NCBI RefSeq assembly: GCF_000406105.1
Contig: NZ_CM001974.1
Span: 1,185,150-1,249,149 of the forward strand
DNA from: Dickeya chrysanthemi NCPPB 402
Lineage (GTDB): Bacteria; Pseudomonadota; Gammaproteobacteria; Enterobacterales; Enterobacteriaceae
Length of the DNA: 64,000 nt
Reading direction: 5' to 3'
Shown: in pieces, positions 1-8,801 of the stretch
Numbering within the stretch: the first letter of the stretch is position 1
Layout: every line of letters starts with the position of its first letter
Notes under the pieces: model-generated
What the model was told of the DNA's origin: nothing
The model's input: the letters and a program-made list of their open reading frames with translations, nothing else
Database searches by the model: none
Program-made: the position numbers and the translations under genes

Positions 1-2
1 CA

Positions 3-38
3 CGCTCCCGCGTGACCATTCGTTACCAGCCGCAGTAA
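3..38 (+). CDS. 3' end of an unidentified gene (partial)
   Basis: The first bases read open in one plus-strand frame as RSRVTIRYQPQ followed by TAA at 36-38. This looks like the tail of a gene that enters from the left edge and converges on the emfourin gene, whose stop is at 42. Eleven codons are too few to name a product, and the frame may be chance. Confidence 0.3.
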   Translation, partial: RSRVTIRYQPQ

Positions 39-41
39 CCG

Positions 42-410
42 TCAGGAGGTTTGACAGTCATCCAGCCCATTACGCCATAACGCTTCAAGCGCTGATGGCG
101 CGCTCTGTTCGGGGATCAGCAATACCCAGTCGGTTTGGCGGTTATTCTGCGTATTGCAGCAGTGAATGTGGATTCGGTAGTAAAACTGATCGCCGCGACC
201 GGGGGAGTCTGGCTGGCCGGGCTCTTGTGCTGCGGGTAAAGCATCGTGCAGTACGGCTCGAATTTTCTCTTTTTGCGAAGCGGGTACTTCCGCCAGTGTG
301 AAACGACGCAGGCCAGCCAGCCTGGGGATCCAGGCAAAGCCGCCTTCGCGAGCCAGTTCAATGATCACATCATCCGTCAAATCCGGCAGGTTATTCCTGT
401 TCGTGCTCAT
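42..410 (-). CDS. Emfourin-type inhibitor of the adjacent M4 protease
   Basis: A 122-residue soluble protein with no signal peptide, beginning MSTNRNNLPDLTDD. Its ATG at 410 lies inside the last codons of the metalloprotease, so the two genes overlap by 20 bases in different frames and are probably translationally coupled. A protealysin gene followed by a small overlapping gene is the known arrangement for emfourin (M4in), a tight protein inhibitor of protealysin-like M4 peptidases described in Serratia. The inhibitor role is inferred from size, position and general likeness. A longer reading from 476 is possible but would lie deep in the protease gene. Confidence 0.7.
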   Translation of the reverse strand: MSTNRNNLPDLTDDVIIELAREGGFAWIPRLAGLRRFTLAEVPASQKEKIRAVLHDALPAAQEPGQPDSPGRGDQFYYRIHIHCCNTQNNRQTDWVLLIPEQSAPSALEALWRNGLDDCQTS

Positions 411-1440
411 TGATAATTCCCGTATCAACCCCAACTTGATGCCAGGCCCGCAGTACCGCGTCAGCGACCGCTTCATTGAAGCGTCTTTTTGCGTGTTCTA
501 CGGTGAATTTGGCGAAGATGGAGAAATCTGCATTCTGCGGTAGCTCTTTGTCACACAGGGTGTCATACCAGATATGACCGGCTTTTTCCCAGGAATAGCC
601 GCCCAGCGCCATTGCGGCCAGATAAAAAGCACGGTTGGGAATGCCGGAATTCAGATGTACGCCGCCGTTGTCTTCACGGGTATTGACGAAATCCCGCATA
701 TGAGCCGGTTGCGGGTCGGTGCCCAGCAATAGATCGTCGTAAGCGGTCCCGGGGCGAGCCATAGAGCGCAAGCCTTTGCCGTCGATATCTTCGGCCAGTA
801 ACCCTTCGCCAATAATCCAGTCCGCCTGTTGTACTTTCTGATTGCGGTAGTATTGTTTGACCATGGAGCCAAATACATCCGCGAGCGATTCGTTGAGTGC
901 CCCTGACTGGCGGAAATACAACAGATTGCTCTCACTTTCTATTACGCCGTGCGACAGTTCGTGAGCAACGATATCCAGTGCGATCGTGAAGCGATTGAAG
1001 ATCTTACCGTCACCGTCGCCAAATACCATCTGCTGACCGTTCCAGAATGCGTTCTGGTAATCCTTGCCGTAGTGCACACTGCCGACTAGCGGTAATCCTT
1101 TGTTATCCAATGAATTGCGACCGAAGATTTTCCAGAAGAAGTCATAGGTGATGCCCAGATAATTGTAGGCCTCTTCGGCAGTGATATCGCCGTTTCCTGG
1201 CCGGCCTTCCGCCCGAATCCGCTTACCCGGTAATGCTTGCTGGTGCTCTGCATCGTAAATGTCGCGCTGTATATTGCCTGCAGGGTGTTCCTCATGTTCG
1301 TCAGGATGAGTGACTGGAGCCACCATCAGCGATTGCACGTGCATCAGAGTGTGTTGCGCGCAACGTCGTTCTTCATCCGAACCATTGTTAATGATGCGGT
1401 GCAGAATGTAGGGCGGAATGATGCTACGAGCGGATTGCAT
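391..1440 (-). CDS. Protealysin-like M4 (thermolysin family) metalloprotease
   Basis: A 349-residue zinc protease. The zinc-binding HELSH motif is at residues 160-164 and the third ligand, Glu184, is in NESLAD, the gluzincin arrangement of family M4. The N-terminus carries the short protealysin-type propeptide with the IPPYIL motif (residues 8-13) instead of the long thermolysin propeptide, and there is no Sec signal peptide. In Pectobacteriaceae and Serratia such enzymes are neutral proteases that cleave themselves to mature; a role on host or bacterial proteins is inferred. The gene is first in a two-gene unit with the overlapping inhibitor gene. Confidence 0.9.
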   Translation of the reverse strand: MQSARSIIPPYILHRIINNGSDEERRCAQHTLMHVQSLMVAPVTHPDEHEEHPAGNIQRDIYDAEHQQALPGKRIRAEGRPGNGDITAEEAYNYLGITYDFFWKIFGRNSLDNKGLPLVGSVHYGKDYQNAFWNGQQMVFGDGDGKIFNRFTIALDIVAHELSHGVIESESNLLYFRQSGALNESLADVFGSMVKQYYRNQKVQQADWIIGEGLLAEDIDGKGLRSMARPGTAYDDLLLGTDPQPAHMRDFVNTREDNGGVHLNSGIPNRAFYLAAMALGGYSWEKAGHIWYDTLCDKELPQNADFSIFAKFTVEHAKRRFNEAVADAVLRAWHQVGVDTGIINEHEQE

Positions 1441-1522
1441 ACTTCATCTCCTTATGCCTGGCAGTATGGTGCAACATGTTATCAACATTGATCTACCACA
1501 GTTACGACACGATAAGTATAGC

Positions 1523-2914
1523 CTAACCGTTAAATATTTTTTGTCTGGCGTTTGGTGCGTGATTTAGTAGATTCTTTTTTATTTCAGTTACCTGACTCTC
1601 TATCCAGCCATCCTGCAACCGGGTTTTCAGGATATCGCCCTTGGTAATCTGAGCGGTTTGTTTCATGACCTTGCCATCCGGGGCGGTGGTGACACTGTAG
1701 CCGCGGGCCAGCGTAGCCAATGGGCTGACCGCTTCGAGATGGGAACAGGCTTCGCCAAATCGCTGTTTATGCTGATTAAGTTGTTTTTCCAGCGCGTGTT
1801 GCATGCGATAGCGTAATTGTTGTACCTGTTGTTGCGCCCGGTGCAGCCGTGATTGCGGTTGATGTTGTTGCAGCCGCTGGACGAGGCGTTCCCGACGGCG
1901 TATCCGCTGGCGCAGTTGCAACTGGATGGCTTCATCCAGACGTTGACGCAGACGAATCAACTGAGTTTGCTGGCGGGCCAGACGCAATTGCGGGTGTTGC
2001 TGATGCAGCCGATGCTGCAGCCTGGCGAATTGCTGCTGGCGATGCGCCAGATAATAGTCCATCGCCATTTCCAGCCGCTGGCGTTGGGATTGAATTTGCC
2101 GCAGCAACTCCAGTTGGTTACGGCTAACCAGTTCCGCCGCAGCGGAAGGCGTCGGCGCTCGCAGGTCCGCCACAAAATCGGCGATAGTCACATCGGTTTC
2201 GTGACCGACCGCGCTGACAATCGGGATACGGCTGGCAAAGATAGCCCGAGCTACCCGTTCATCGTTGAAACTCCACAGGTCTTCCAGCGAGCCGCCGCCG
2301 CGGCCGACAATCAACACGTCGCACTCCCGGCGCAGGTTGGCCAGTTCAATGGCCCGCACAATCTGACCGGGGGCATCCACGCCTTGCACCGCCGTCGGGT
2401 AGATAACCACAGGCAGAGACGGATCACGGCGTTGCAGGATATGCAAAATATCATGCAGCGCGGCGCCGCTGGCTGAAGTAATGACGCCAACCTGGCGCGC
2501 CGGTCTGGGCAGCGATTGCTTATATTGCTGGTCGAATAACCCTTCCGCTGACAGGCGCTGTTTCAACTGCTCGAACTGTTGTTGCAGCAGGCCATCGCCT
2601 GCCGGGTGCATACTTTCCGCCAGCAACTGGTAATCGCCACGCGGTTCATACAGCGTAATGGTGGCGCGAATCAGCACTTGCTGGCCGTTTTGCGGCCGAA
2701 AGGTCACCCGACGGTTGCTGGTGCGGAACATGGCGCATCGCACCTGAGCGCGTTCATCTTTTAGCGTGAAATACCAATGGCCGGAGGAGGGCTGAGAGAG
2801 ATTGGAGATTTCGCCGGAAAGCCAGACCTGACCCATTTCACCTTCCAGCAACTGTTTTACCGTCTGATTCAGGCGGCTGACGGTAAATATGGCGGATGAA
2901 GGCAATGAAGACAT
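1523..2914 (-). CDS. xseA: Exodeoxyribonuclease VII large subunit
   Basis: XseA pairs with several small XseB subunits to degrade single-stranded DNA to short oligonucleotides in mismatch repair and recombination. The 463-residue product has an N-terminal OB-fold (about 10-110; [16 protein letters not shown]), the catalytic core with [17 protein letters not shown] and [17 protein letters not shown], then a long Gln/Arg-rich coiled coil (about 290-400) and the C-terminal [12 protein letters not shown] segment. The ATG at 2914 ([10 protein letters not shown]) is preferred over 2929 because it matches the family N-terminus. Length is close to the 456 residues of E. coli. It is divergent from guaB, as in other Enterobacterales. 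Confidence 0.97.
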   Translation of the reverse strand: MSSLPSSAIFTVSRLNQTVKQLLEGEMGQVWLSGEISNLSQPSSGHWYFTLKDERAQVRCAMFRTSNRRVTFRPQNGQQVLIRATITLYEPRGDYQLLAESMHPAGDGLLQQQFEQLKQRLSAEGLFDQQYKQSLPRPARQVGVITSASGAALHDILHILQRRDPSLPVVIYPTAVQGVDAPGQIVRAIELANLRRECDVLIVGRGGGSLEDLWSFNDERVARAIFASRIPIVSAVGHETDVTIADFVADLRAPTPSAAAELVSRNQLELLRQIQSQRQRLEMAMDYYLAHRQQQFARLQHRLHQQHPQLRLARQQTQLIRLRQRLDEAIQLQLRQRIRRRERLVQRLQQHQPQSRLHRAQQQVQQLRYRMQHALEKQLNQHKQRFGEACSHLEAVSPLATLARGYSVTTAPDGKVMKQTAQITKGDILKTRLQDGWIESQVTEIKKNLLNHAPNARQKIFNG

Positions 2915-2978
2915 TGTGACCCGGATCAAAGAGTAAAACAGAGAGTTAATCTATCAATACTACCGGCCAATGGGCCGT

Positions 2979-3033
2979 TCGCAAGCGTTTTTATAAAAAA
3001 ATGCTGGAGGCAATCGATTTCTGCCTGTATAAT
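2979..3033 (+). promoter_or_regulatory. guaBA promoter with PurR-like box
   Basis: A perfect -10 hexamer TATAAT lies at 3028-3033, with only a weak -35 (TGGAGG, 3005-3010) behind an A/T-rich stretch that could act as an UP element. TCGCAAGCGTTTTTAT at 2979-2994 matches 11 of 16 positions of the PurR operator ACGCAAACGTTTGCGT. PurR control of guaBA is known in E. coli; its use here is inferred from this partial match. Confidence 0.6.
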
Positions 3034-3086
3034 GCCGCGGCAATATTTTATCTATTTCCCATCCTAATTTCCGGTGAGATATTGCC

Positions 3087-4550
3087 ATGCTACGAATCGC
3101 TAAAGAAGCACTGACCTTCGATGATGTTCTCCTCGTTCCTGCCCATTCCACCGTTCTGCCCAACACGGCCGATCTGAGTACGCAACTGACTCAACGTATC
3201 CGTTTGAACATTCCTATGCTGTCTGCCGCGATGGACACCGTGACCGAATCCGGTCTGGCGATTGCGCTGGCACAGGAAGGCGGCCTTGGTTTCATTCATA
3301 AGAACATGCCCATTGAGCGTCAGGCGGAAGAAGTTAGCCGCGTGAAGCGTCATGAAAGCGGCGTGGTGGTTGACCCACAGACGGTAACGCCGGAAACAAC
3401 GCTGCGTGAAGTGAAAGCGCTCACCGAACGTAACGGTTTCGCTGGTTACCCGGTGGTTACGACGGGCAAGGAGCTGGTTGGCATCATTACCGGCCGTGAC
3501 GTCCGTTTCGTCACTGATCTGGACCGCCCGGTCAGCGCGGTAATGACCCCGAAAGAACGTCTGGTGACGGTCAAGGAAGGCGAAGCCCGCGACGTAGTGC
3601 TGCAAAAAATGCACGAGCGCCGCATCGAAAAAGCGCTGGTGGTGGATGCGCAGTTCCGTCTGGTCGGGATGATCACGGTAAAAGATTTCCAGAAAGCCGA
3701 GCGTAAGCCGAACGCCTGTAAAGACGAACACGGCCGCCTGCGCGTGGGTGCAGCAGTCGGTGCTGGCGCGGGTAACGAAGAGCGTATCGACGCACTGGTC
3801 GCTGCCGGTGTCGATGTATTGCTGATTGACTCCTCCCACGGTCACTCTGAAGGCGTGTTGCAGCGTATTCGCGAAACCCGCGCTAAATATCCGGATTTGC
3901 AGATCATCGGCGGTAACGTCGCGACGGGTGCCGGCGCGCGCGCGCTGGCCGACGCCGGTGTCAGTGCCGTGAAAGTGGGGATTGGCCCGGGTTCTATTTG
4001 TACGACCCGTATCGTGACTGGCGTGGGTGTACCGCAGATTACGGCGATTGCCGATGCGGTTGATGCGCTGGAAGGCACCGGCATTCCGGTGATTGCCGAC
4101 GGCGGCATCCGTTTCTCCGGCGACATCGCCAAAGCGATCGCCGCTGGTGCGGCCTGCGTTATGGTCGGTTCCATGCTGGCCGGTACGGAAGAATCGCCGG
4201 GCGAGATCGAACTGTATCAGGGCCGTGCGTTCAAATCTTACCGCGGCATGGGGTCACTGGGCGCGATGTCCAAAGGTTCGTCCGACCGTTATTTCCAGTC
4301 TGACAATGCGGCCGACAAACTGGTGCCGGAAGGTATCGAAGGTCGCGTGGCTTATAAAGGCCGCCTGAAAGAGATCGTGCACCAGCAGATGGGCGGCCTG
4401 CGCTCTTGTATGGGTTTGACCGGTTGTGCGACCATCGATGCGCTGCGCACCAAAGCCGAATTTGTGCGTATCAGCGGCGCCGGTATTCAGGAAAGCCATG
4501 TCCATGATGTGACCATCACCAAAGAGTCGCCGAACTATCGCATGGGCTAA
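3087..4550 (+). CDS. guaB: IMP dehydrogenase
   Basis: Catalyses the NAD-dependent oxidation of IMP to XMP, the committed step of GMP synthesis. The 487 residues (E. coli: 488) form a TIM barrel interrupted by two CBS domains (about 92-205). The catalytic cysteine is C305 in GPGSICTTR, followed by the phosphate-binding [10 protein letters not shown] and the flap with KGSSDRYF. The ATG follows a purine-rich ribosome site (CCGGTGAGA). It is the first gene of guaBA and is preceded by a promoter with a PurR-like box. Confidence 0.98.
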   Translation: MLRIAKEALTFDDVLLVPAHSTVLPNTADLSTQLTQRIRLNIPMLSAAMDTVTESGLAIALAQEGGLGFIHKNMPIERQAEEVSRVKRHESGVVVDPQTVTPETTLREVKALTERNGFAGYPVVTTGKELVGIITGRDVRFVTDLDRPVSAVMTPKERLVTVKEGEARDVVLQKMHERRIEKALVVDAQFRLVGMITVKDFQKAERKPNACKDEHGRLRVGAAVGAGAGNEERIDALVAAGVDVLLIDSSHGHSEGVLQRIRETRAKYPDLQIIGGNVATGAGARALADAGVSAVKVGIGPGSICTTRIVTGVGVPQITAIADAVDALEGTGIPVIADGGIRFSGDIAKAIAAGAACVMVGSMLAGTEESPGEIELYQGRAFKSYRGMGSLGAMSKGSSDRYFQSDNAADKLVPEGIEGRVAYKGRLKEIVHQQMGGLRSCMGLTGCATIDALRTKAEFVRISGAGIQESHVHDVTITKESPNYRMG

Positions 4551-4576
4551 GCGCGTTAACGGCTGATTTACTGTTA

Positions 4577-4611
4577 CGAACCCGGTAAACTTGCCGGGTT
4601 CGATTTTTCTT
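4577..4611 (+). terminator. Intrinsic terminator between guaB and guaA
   Basis: CGAACCCGG (4577-4585) and CCGGGTTCG (4594-4602) form a perfect 9-bp GC-rich stem with an 8-base loop, followed at once by ATTTTTCTTT. This is a complete Rho-independent terminator on the plus strand inside the guaBA gap. Partial termination would lower guaA relative to guaB unless guaA has its own promoter. Confidence 0.8.
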
Positions 4612-4637
4612 TCGCTCCGTAGTGGAATACGCCTCTC

Positions 4638-6215
4638 ATGACAGAAAACATTCATCAACATCGCATTCTTATTCTGGATTTCGGCTCGCAATACACGCAA
4701 CTGGTGGCACGTCGCGTACGTGAACTGGGCGTATACTGCGAACTGTGGGCATGGGATGTCACCGAAGCGCAAATTCGCGAGTTCAACCCGAATGGCATCA
4801 TCCTTTCCGGCGGTCCGGAAAGCACCACCGAGTTCAATAGCCCGCGTGCGCCGGAATATGTTTTCCAGGCAGGCGTACCGGTGCTGGGCGTCTGCTATGG
4901 CATGCAGACCATGGCGATGCAGTTGGGCGGTAAGGTAGAAGGCTCCAGCGAGCGTGAGTTCGGTTATGCGCAGGTGGAAGTCAAGTCCAGCAGCGCGCTG
5001 ATCCGCGACATTCAGGATGCCGTCAGCGCCAGCGGTGTACCGTTGCTGGACGTGTGGATGAGCCATGGCGACAAAGTCACCGCTATCCCGGCTGACTTCG
5101 TGACTGTTGCCAGTACCGATACTTGCCCGTACGCCATCATGGCGAACGAGGAAAAACGCTTCTATGGTGTGCAATTCCACCCGGAAGTGACCCACACTCG
5201 TCAAGGCCAGCGCATGCTGGAGCGGTTTGTGCGCGATATTTGCCAGTGTGACGCGTTGTGGACACCTGCCAAAATCATCGACGACGCGGTTGAACGTATT
5301 CGCGTGCAGGTAGGTAAGGATAAGGTGATTCTTGGCCTGTCCGGCGGGGTCGACTCCTCGGTGACGGCACTGTTGCTGCATCGCGCTATTGGCGATCGCC
5401 TGACCTGCGTGTTTGTGGACAACGGTCTGCTGCGCCTGAACGAAGCCGAGCAGGTGATGGAGATGTTCGGCGACCAGTTCGGCCTGAACATCGTACATGT
5501 TCAGGCGGAAAACCGTTTCCTGTCGGCGCTGGCGGGCATTGATGACCCGGAAGCCAAGCGTAAAACCATCGGCCGCGTCTTCGTTGAGGTATTTGATGAA
5601 GAAGCCGGCAAGCTGACCGATGTGAAATGGCTGGCGCAAGGCACCATTTACCCGGACGTGATCGAATCCGCCGCTTCCGCTACCGGCAAAGCGCATGTGA
5701 TTAAATCGCACCATAACGTCGGCGGTTTGCCGGACGACATGGCGCTGGGGTTGGTTGAGCCGCTGAAAGAGCTGTTCAAAGACGAAGTGCGCAGGATTGG
5801 TCTGGAATTGGGCCTGCCGTACAACATGCTGTATCGCCATCCGTTCCCGGGGCCGGGTCTGGGTGTGCGCGTGTTGGGCGAAGTGAAAAAAGAGTATTGT
5901 GATTTACTGCGTCGCGCTGATGCTATCTTCATTGAAGAACTGCACAAAGCAGAGCTGTACGATAAAGTCAGCCAGGCGTTCACGGTGTTCCTGCCGGTAC
6001 GCTCCGTCGGCGTGATGGGCGATGGCCGCAAATACGATTGGGTTGTGTCGCTGCGTGCAGTCGAAACCATCGACTTTATGACTGCGCACTGGGCACACCT
6101 GCCGTATGAGTTCCTTGGTCGCGTTTCCAACCGCATTATCAACGAAGTCGACGGCATTTCCCGCGTGGTGTACGACGTATCGGGCAAGCCGCCGGCAACG
6201 ATCGAGTGGGAGTAA
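4638..6215 (+). CDS. guaA: GMP synthase (glutamine-hydrolysing)
   Basis: Converts XMP to GMP with ATP and glutamine-derived ammonia. The 525-residue protein has an N-terminal class I amidotransferase domain with nucleophile C86 (GVCYGMQ) and the His/Glu pair in QFHPEVTH, then an ATP pyrophosphatase domain with the PP-loop SGGVDSS (about 235-241), and the C-terminal dimerisation domain ending KPPATIEWE. Length equals the E. coli protein. The 3' end of guaA is a known integration site for genomic islands, and the next 3 kb looks foreign. Confidence 0.98.
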   Translation: MTENIHQHRILILDFGSQYTQLVARRVRELGVYCELWAWDVTEAQIREFNPNGIILSGGPESTTEFNSPRAPEYVFQAGVPVLGVCYGMQTMAMQLGGKVEGSSEREFGYAQVEVKSSSALIRDIQDAVSASGVPLLDVWMSHGDKVTAIPADFVTVASTDTCPYAIMANEEKRFYGVQFHPEVTHTRQGQRMLERFVRDICQCDALWTPAKIIDDAVERIRVQVGKDKVILGLSGGVDSSVTALLLHRAIGDRLTCVFVDNGLLRLNEAEQVMEMFGDQFGLNIVHVQAENRFLSALAGIDDPEAKRKTIGRVFVEVFDEEAGKLTDVKWLAQGTIYPDVIESAASATGKAHVIKSHHNVGGLPDDMALGLVEPLKELFKDEVRRIGLELGLPYNMLYRHPFPGPGLGVRVLGEVKKEYCDLLRRADAIFIEELHKAELYDKVSQAFTVFLPVRSVGVMGDGRKYDWVVSLRAVETIDFMTAHWAHLPYEFLGRVSNRIINEVDGISRVVYDVSGKPPATIEWE

Positions 6216-6330
6216 GGTTGATTAATAACTATTTGATTTTGTTTTAAAAAATAGAAAAAGATAGTAATATTTACTACGTTATCAATGGCGTTTTTAATGG
6301 CGTACATTGTACGTATGTGAGAGAGCTACA

Positions 6331-6372
6331 TCGATACCATGTCCCGGATAAGGAATGCCGACATGGTATCGA
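6331..6372. repeat. Perfect 13-bp inverted repeat
   Basis: TCGATACCATGTC (6331-6343) and GACATGGTATCGA (6360-6372) are perfect inverted copies around a 16-base spacer. No T-tract follows on either strand, so it does not look like an intrinsic terminator. It lies between guaA and the gene debris and may be a protein-binding site or an island end. Confidence 0.6.
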
Positions 6373-6378
6373 GAACGC

Positions 6379-6796
6379 TCAGTAGCCGCAGATGTCAGCA
6401 GCCACGGTTTGCCAGTCTTCACTATGATGTTGATATGGGTAACTCATCACCATCTGCCTCGCCACTGTTACCCGCAAGCACGCATGGCGTTGTCGACGCC
6501 CGATTGGAACCCCCATTTTGTACCATTGTGTGAAGTCCCCTGGCGGCGGTTGAAAAGGGGGGACAGCCCCTAACTGAAGGTTCAGACCCAACAACTGATC
6601 ACGCGTCAACAGCGTCACATTCTCCATGTCCATGAACGCCCCGGACTGGGCCTGATTATCGGCGTCCGTCATACACCGTGGACTCACCAATGCGACCGAG
6701 TTTGCACATGTCCAGATTATCTTTACGCTTGAAACCTGCGTCTTTCATGCAATAGCAGCGCATTAGCCTCACATCGATTGGCAATGCGTCTGCTAC
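6379..6796 (-). pseudogene. Decayed small-protein gene remnants
   Basis: The minus strand holds coding-like pieces in different frames. One piece (about 6782 to 6653) reads MRCYCMKDAGFKRKDN and then DMCKLGRIGESTVYDG before a stop. A second (to about 6475) reads GDFTQWYKMG and, with a frame change, FQSGVDNAMRACG before a stop; its other frame runs on to 6379. The spaced Cys/Gly patterns (AMRACG, CMKDAGF) recall a family of small lipoproteins with a W...AM.ECGY...CM.D.GF pattern. If so, the C-terminal part of one copy precedes the N-terminal part of another, as in eroded tandem paralogues. This is a weak call. Confidence 0.3.
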
Positions 6797-7444
6797 TTAT
6801 CCGCCCGTGTGATCGTTACCACCGTGCGCAGCGATGAACATCTCGACGGCCGACCGGCAGTAGGATTCGATTTCGTTGTCGTCCTCTACTCTTGCCTCAT
6901 CGAACAGGGCGATTGTCAGGAGGTCGGATCCTTTGATAAGCGCGCCAAACAAGCGGGCGGACCGGAGAGGATCGGGAACGTTCAGTACCGCCTTCGCGTG
7001 CAACTGACGCAACAGGGCCTCGATCTGGGCGATGACATAGGCAGCGCCGGCTTCGTAATGGAGCTTGCTTAACGACTTTTGATTCGTCTTGTCGGCCATG
7101 ATCATGGCTTCGACACTGCGGACTTCCGGGCTCAACAGCGTGCGAAGCAGGGATGATCCCACCGCGATGAGCTGATCTTCGGCCGAACCGCCGACGCTTT
7201 CAATAAGGGCCTGTGGTGCAAACTGATGGCAGTGAGCCGCGATGGCTGCGCTGAACAGCGCCTCCTTGTTCTCGAAGTGCCGATAGATGCTTAGCTTGGA
7301 TATCTTCGCCCGCTGAGCGACCTTGTCCATTGTCGTCGCTTGAAAACCCAGTTCCACAAAGAGTTCGCTCGCGGCGTCGACTATCGTTTGGCCGAGCGCC
7401 TCGTTGGCGGGTCGGCCGCGCCGCCCCTGCTTTTTTTCGGTCAT
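6797..7444 (-). CDS. TetR/AcrR family transcriptional regulator
   Basis: A 215-residue regulator with a basic N-terminus (RRGRPANEALGQTIVDAA), a TetR helix-turn-helix (about 30-60; MDKVAQRAKISKLSIYRHFENKE, shown in part by KISKLSIYRHF) and an AefR-like C-terminal ligand domain. It is divergent from the FAD oxidoreductase gene. A palindrome over the promoter between them suggests that it represses the oxidoreductase and monooxygenase genes and itself. Codon use is GC-rich and resembles alphaproteobacterial genes, supporting transfer as a unit. The inducer is unknown. Confidence 0.9.
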   Translation of the reverse strand: MTEKKQGRRGRPANEALGQTIVDAASELFVELGFQATTMDKVAQRAKISKLSIYRHFENKEALFSAAIAAHCHQFAPQALIESVGGSAEDQLIAVGSSLLRTLLSPEVRSVEAMIMADKTNQKSLSKLHYEAGAAYVIAQIEALLRQLHAKAVLNVPDPLRSARLFGALIKGSDLLTIALFDEARVEDDNEIESYCRSAVEMFIAAHGGNDHTGG

Positions 7445-7458
7445 GTGAATTCCAGTAC

Positions 7459-7501
7459 TTGACAGTATCTTAATTTCTTAATTATGATACCGCATAGTAT
7501 C
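7459..7501 (+). promoter_or_regulatory. Divergent promoter with TetR-type operator
   Basis: TTGACA (7459-7464) and TATGAT (7483-7488) are near-consensus sigma-70 boxes, 18 bases apart, pointing toward the oxidoreductase. The inverted repeat GATAC-N6-GTATC (7486-7501) overlaps the -10 and start region, and another GTATC half lies at 7465-7469. A regulator bound there would block transcription. The assignment to the adjacent TetR protein is inferred from position. Confidence 0.6.
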
Positions 7502-7696
7502 TAAAATGTGCAAGCCAATGAGTGCCAATGAGCAGGTTTCAACATGTTCTTCAATCACGTTTCCACGGCCTACCCGGCGATATTGAAGGTAGCGTTGTCC
7601 TGTTGGTTAACGCAGTGATGGCAACTCGCCGAAGCCCTGCTCGCGGCGCGTATCGCATGACGATAATGCACCGGCCTGCGAAACAAGGAGATTTCC

Positions 7697-7817
7697 ATGA
7701 AACGACGATCCCGATTAGAAGCTGGCCGTGCTGCCCACCAGCGGCTTCGCCCATGCACAGTCCACCATTAAGCCCAGCACCTTCCATCAACAACATGGAA
7801 CCCATTACCATGAATGA
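7697..7817 (+). pseudogene. Possible frameshifted secreted-peptide remnant
   Basis: A strong ribosome site AAGGAG (7685-7690) precedes ATG at 7697, giving MKRRSRLE. One base out of frame, from 7719, the sequence reads KLAVLPTSGFAHAQSTIKPS, which resembles the end of a Sec signal peptide with an AHA-Q cleavage site, and it stops at 7815-7817. It may be the broken 5' part of a secreted protein gene fused to the oxidoreductase start. The rest of the gap, 7502-7696, shows nothing I recognise. Confidence 0.25.
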
Positions 7818-8703
7818 CGTTATCATCATCGGCGGCAGCTTTGCCGGCCTCGCCGCCGCGCTGCAACTCGGCCGTGCCCGCCGTAAGGTCACCGTTCTCG
7901 ATACCGGCCTGCCGCGCAATCGCTTCGCGGATCGCTCGCATGGCGTGCTCGGCCATGACCACAAGCTGCCGCAGGACATCCTGACCGAGGCTAGGCAGCA
8001 ACTGACGCGCTATCCCACGATCAAACTGGTGAGCGCCCGGGCCGAGAACGTCTCCGGCGCCATCGACGATTTCTCTGTCCTCACCAGCGATGGCGAAAGC
8101 CTCAGAGCGCGCCGCCTGATACTGAGCTATGGCGTCGCCGACCAGATTCCCACTGTTCCGGGCTTTGCCGAAGGCTGGGGTTCGGACATCGTGCCCTGTC
8201 CCTATTGCGACGGCTTTGAAGTCGCCGACCGGCATTGGGGCCTCGTCTGGTCCGGCCCAATGTCGCACAACTACGTCAGGCTGTACCACGACTGGACCGA
8301 CACGCTGACGGTCTTTGCCGATGGTCATGACATTCCAGCCGATATCCGTGCGGATCTGGCGCACCGCGGCATTCCCGTCGTCGATGGACGGATCACCAAA
8401 ATCGACTATGACGCGAGCCATAACGCCACCATCAAGTTCGATGTCGCCCCCCCAGTCGCGGTCGACATCCTGTTCGCGCATCCGCGCAACAAGCCGTCCG
8501 CATGCCTGCATGAATCGCTGGGCCTCGCCACGGTCGATACGCCCCAGGGCATTGCCCTCAAGGTCGACGAGCGCCGTGAAACCAGTATGCCCGGCATTTA
8601 CGCCGCGGGCGACCTCGCCAACCCCTCCATGCATTCGGTCACCACGGCGGCATGGCAAGGCGCCATGGCGGGTATCTCCGCCCAGCAGTCGATGCTGGTT
8701 TGA
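7810..8703 (+). CDS. Thioredoxin-reductase-like NAD(P)/FAD-dependent oxidoreductase
   Basis: A 297-residue flavoprotein of the pyridine nucleotide-disulfide oxidoreductase class. The N-terminal FAD site is MNDVIIIGGSFAGLAAALQL, a CPYC redox pair sits in VPCPYCDGFEV (about 133-136), and the C-terminal FAD-binding GIYAAGDLANPSMH is present. The second nucleotide-binding motif is unusual: WSGPMS replaces the normal GxGxxG, so NAD(P)H use is uncertain. An upstream in-frame ATG at 7795 is possible; 7810 fits the family N-terminus. The open frame extends to 7522, but that part is not protein-like. It is followed 98 bases later by the monooxygenase gene. Confidence 0.88.
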   Translation: MNDVIIIGGSFAGLAAALQLGRARRKVTVLDTGLPRNRFADRSHGVLGHDHKLPQDILTEARQQLTRYPTIKLVSARAENVSGAIDDFSVLTSDGESLRARRLILSYGVADQIPTVPGFAEGWGSDIVPCPYCDGFEVADRHWGLVWSGPMSHNYVRLYHDWTDTLTVFADGHDIPADIRADLAHRGIPVVDGRITKIDYDASHNATIKFDVAPPVAVDILFAHPRNKPSACLHESLGLATVDTPQGIALKVDERRETSMPGIYAAGDLANPSMHSVTTAAWQGAMAGISAQQSMLV

Positions 8704-8801
8704 GAGTACAGATTACCTTCTCCGGTTGCCGCAGGCTTCTGAAGCCTGCTAGCCGCATTGATCACCCCAGTTTCGATTTCACAATAGATGGGAGTACTAC
8801 C

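Noticed and set aside
4254..5840. Very long minus-strand open frame (over 500 codons) across guaB and guaA
   Set aside because: It is antisense to two strongly conserved enzymes, has no protein-like motifs and arises from their codon bias.
7522..7809. N-terminal extension of the FAD oxidoreductase
   Set aside because: The extra residues are low-complexity and unlike a transit or membrane segment, and the FAD motif fits a start at 7810 or 7795.
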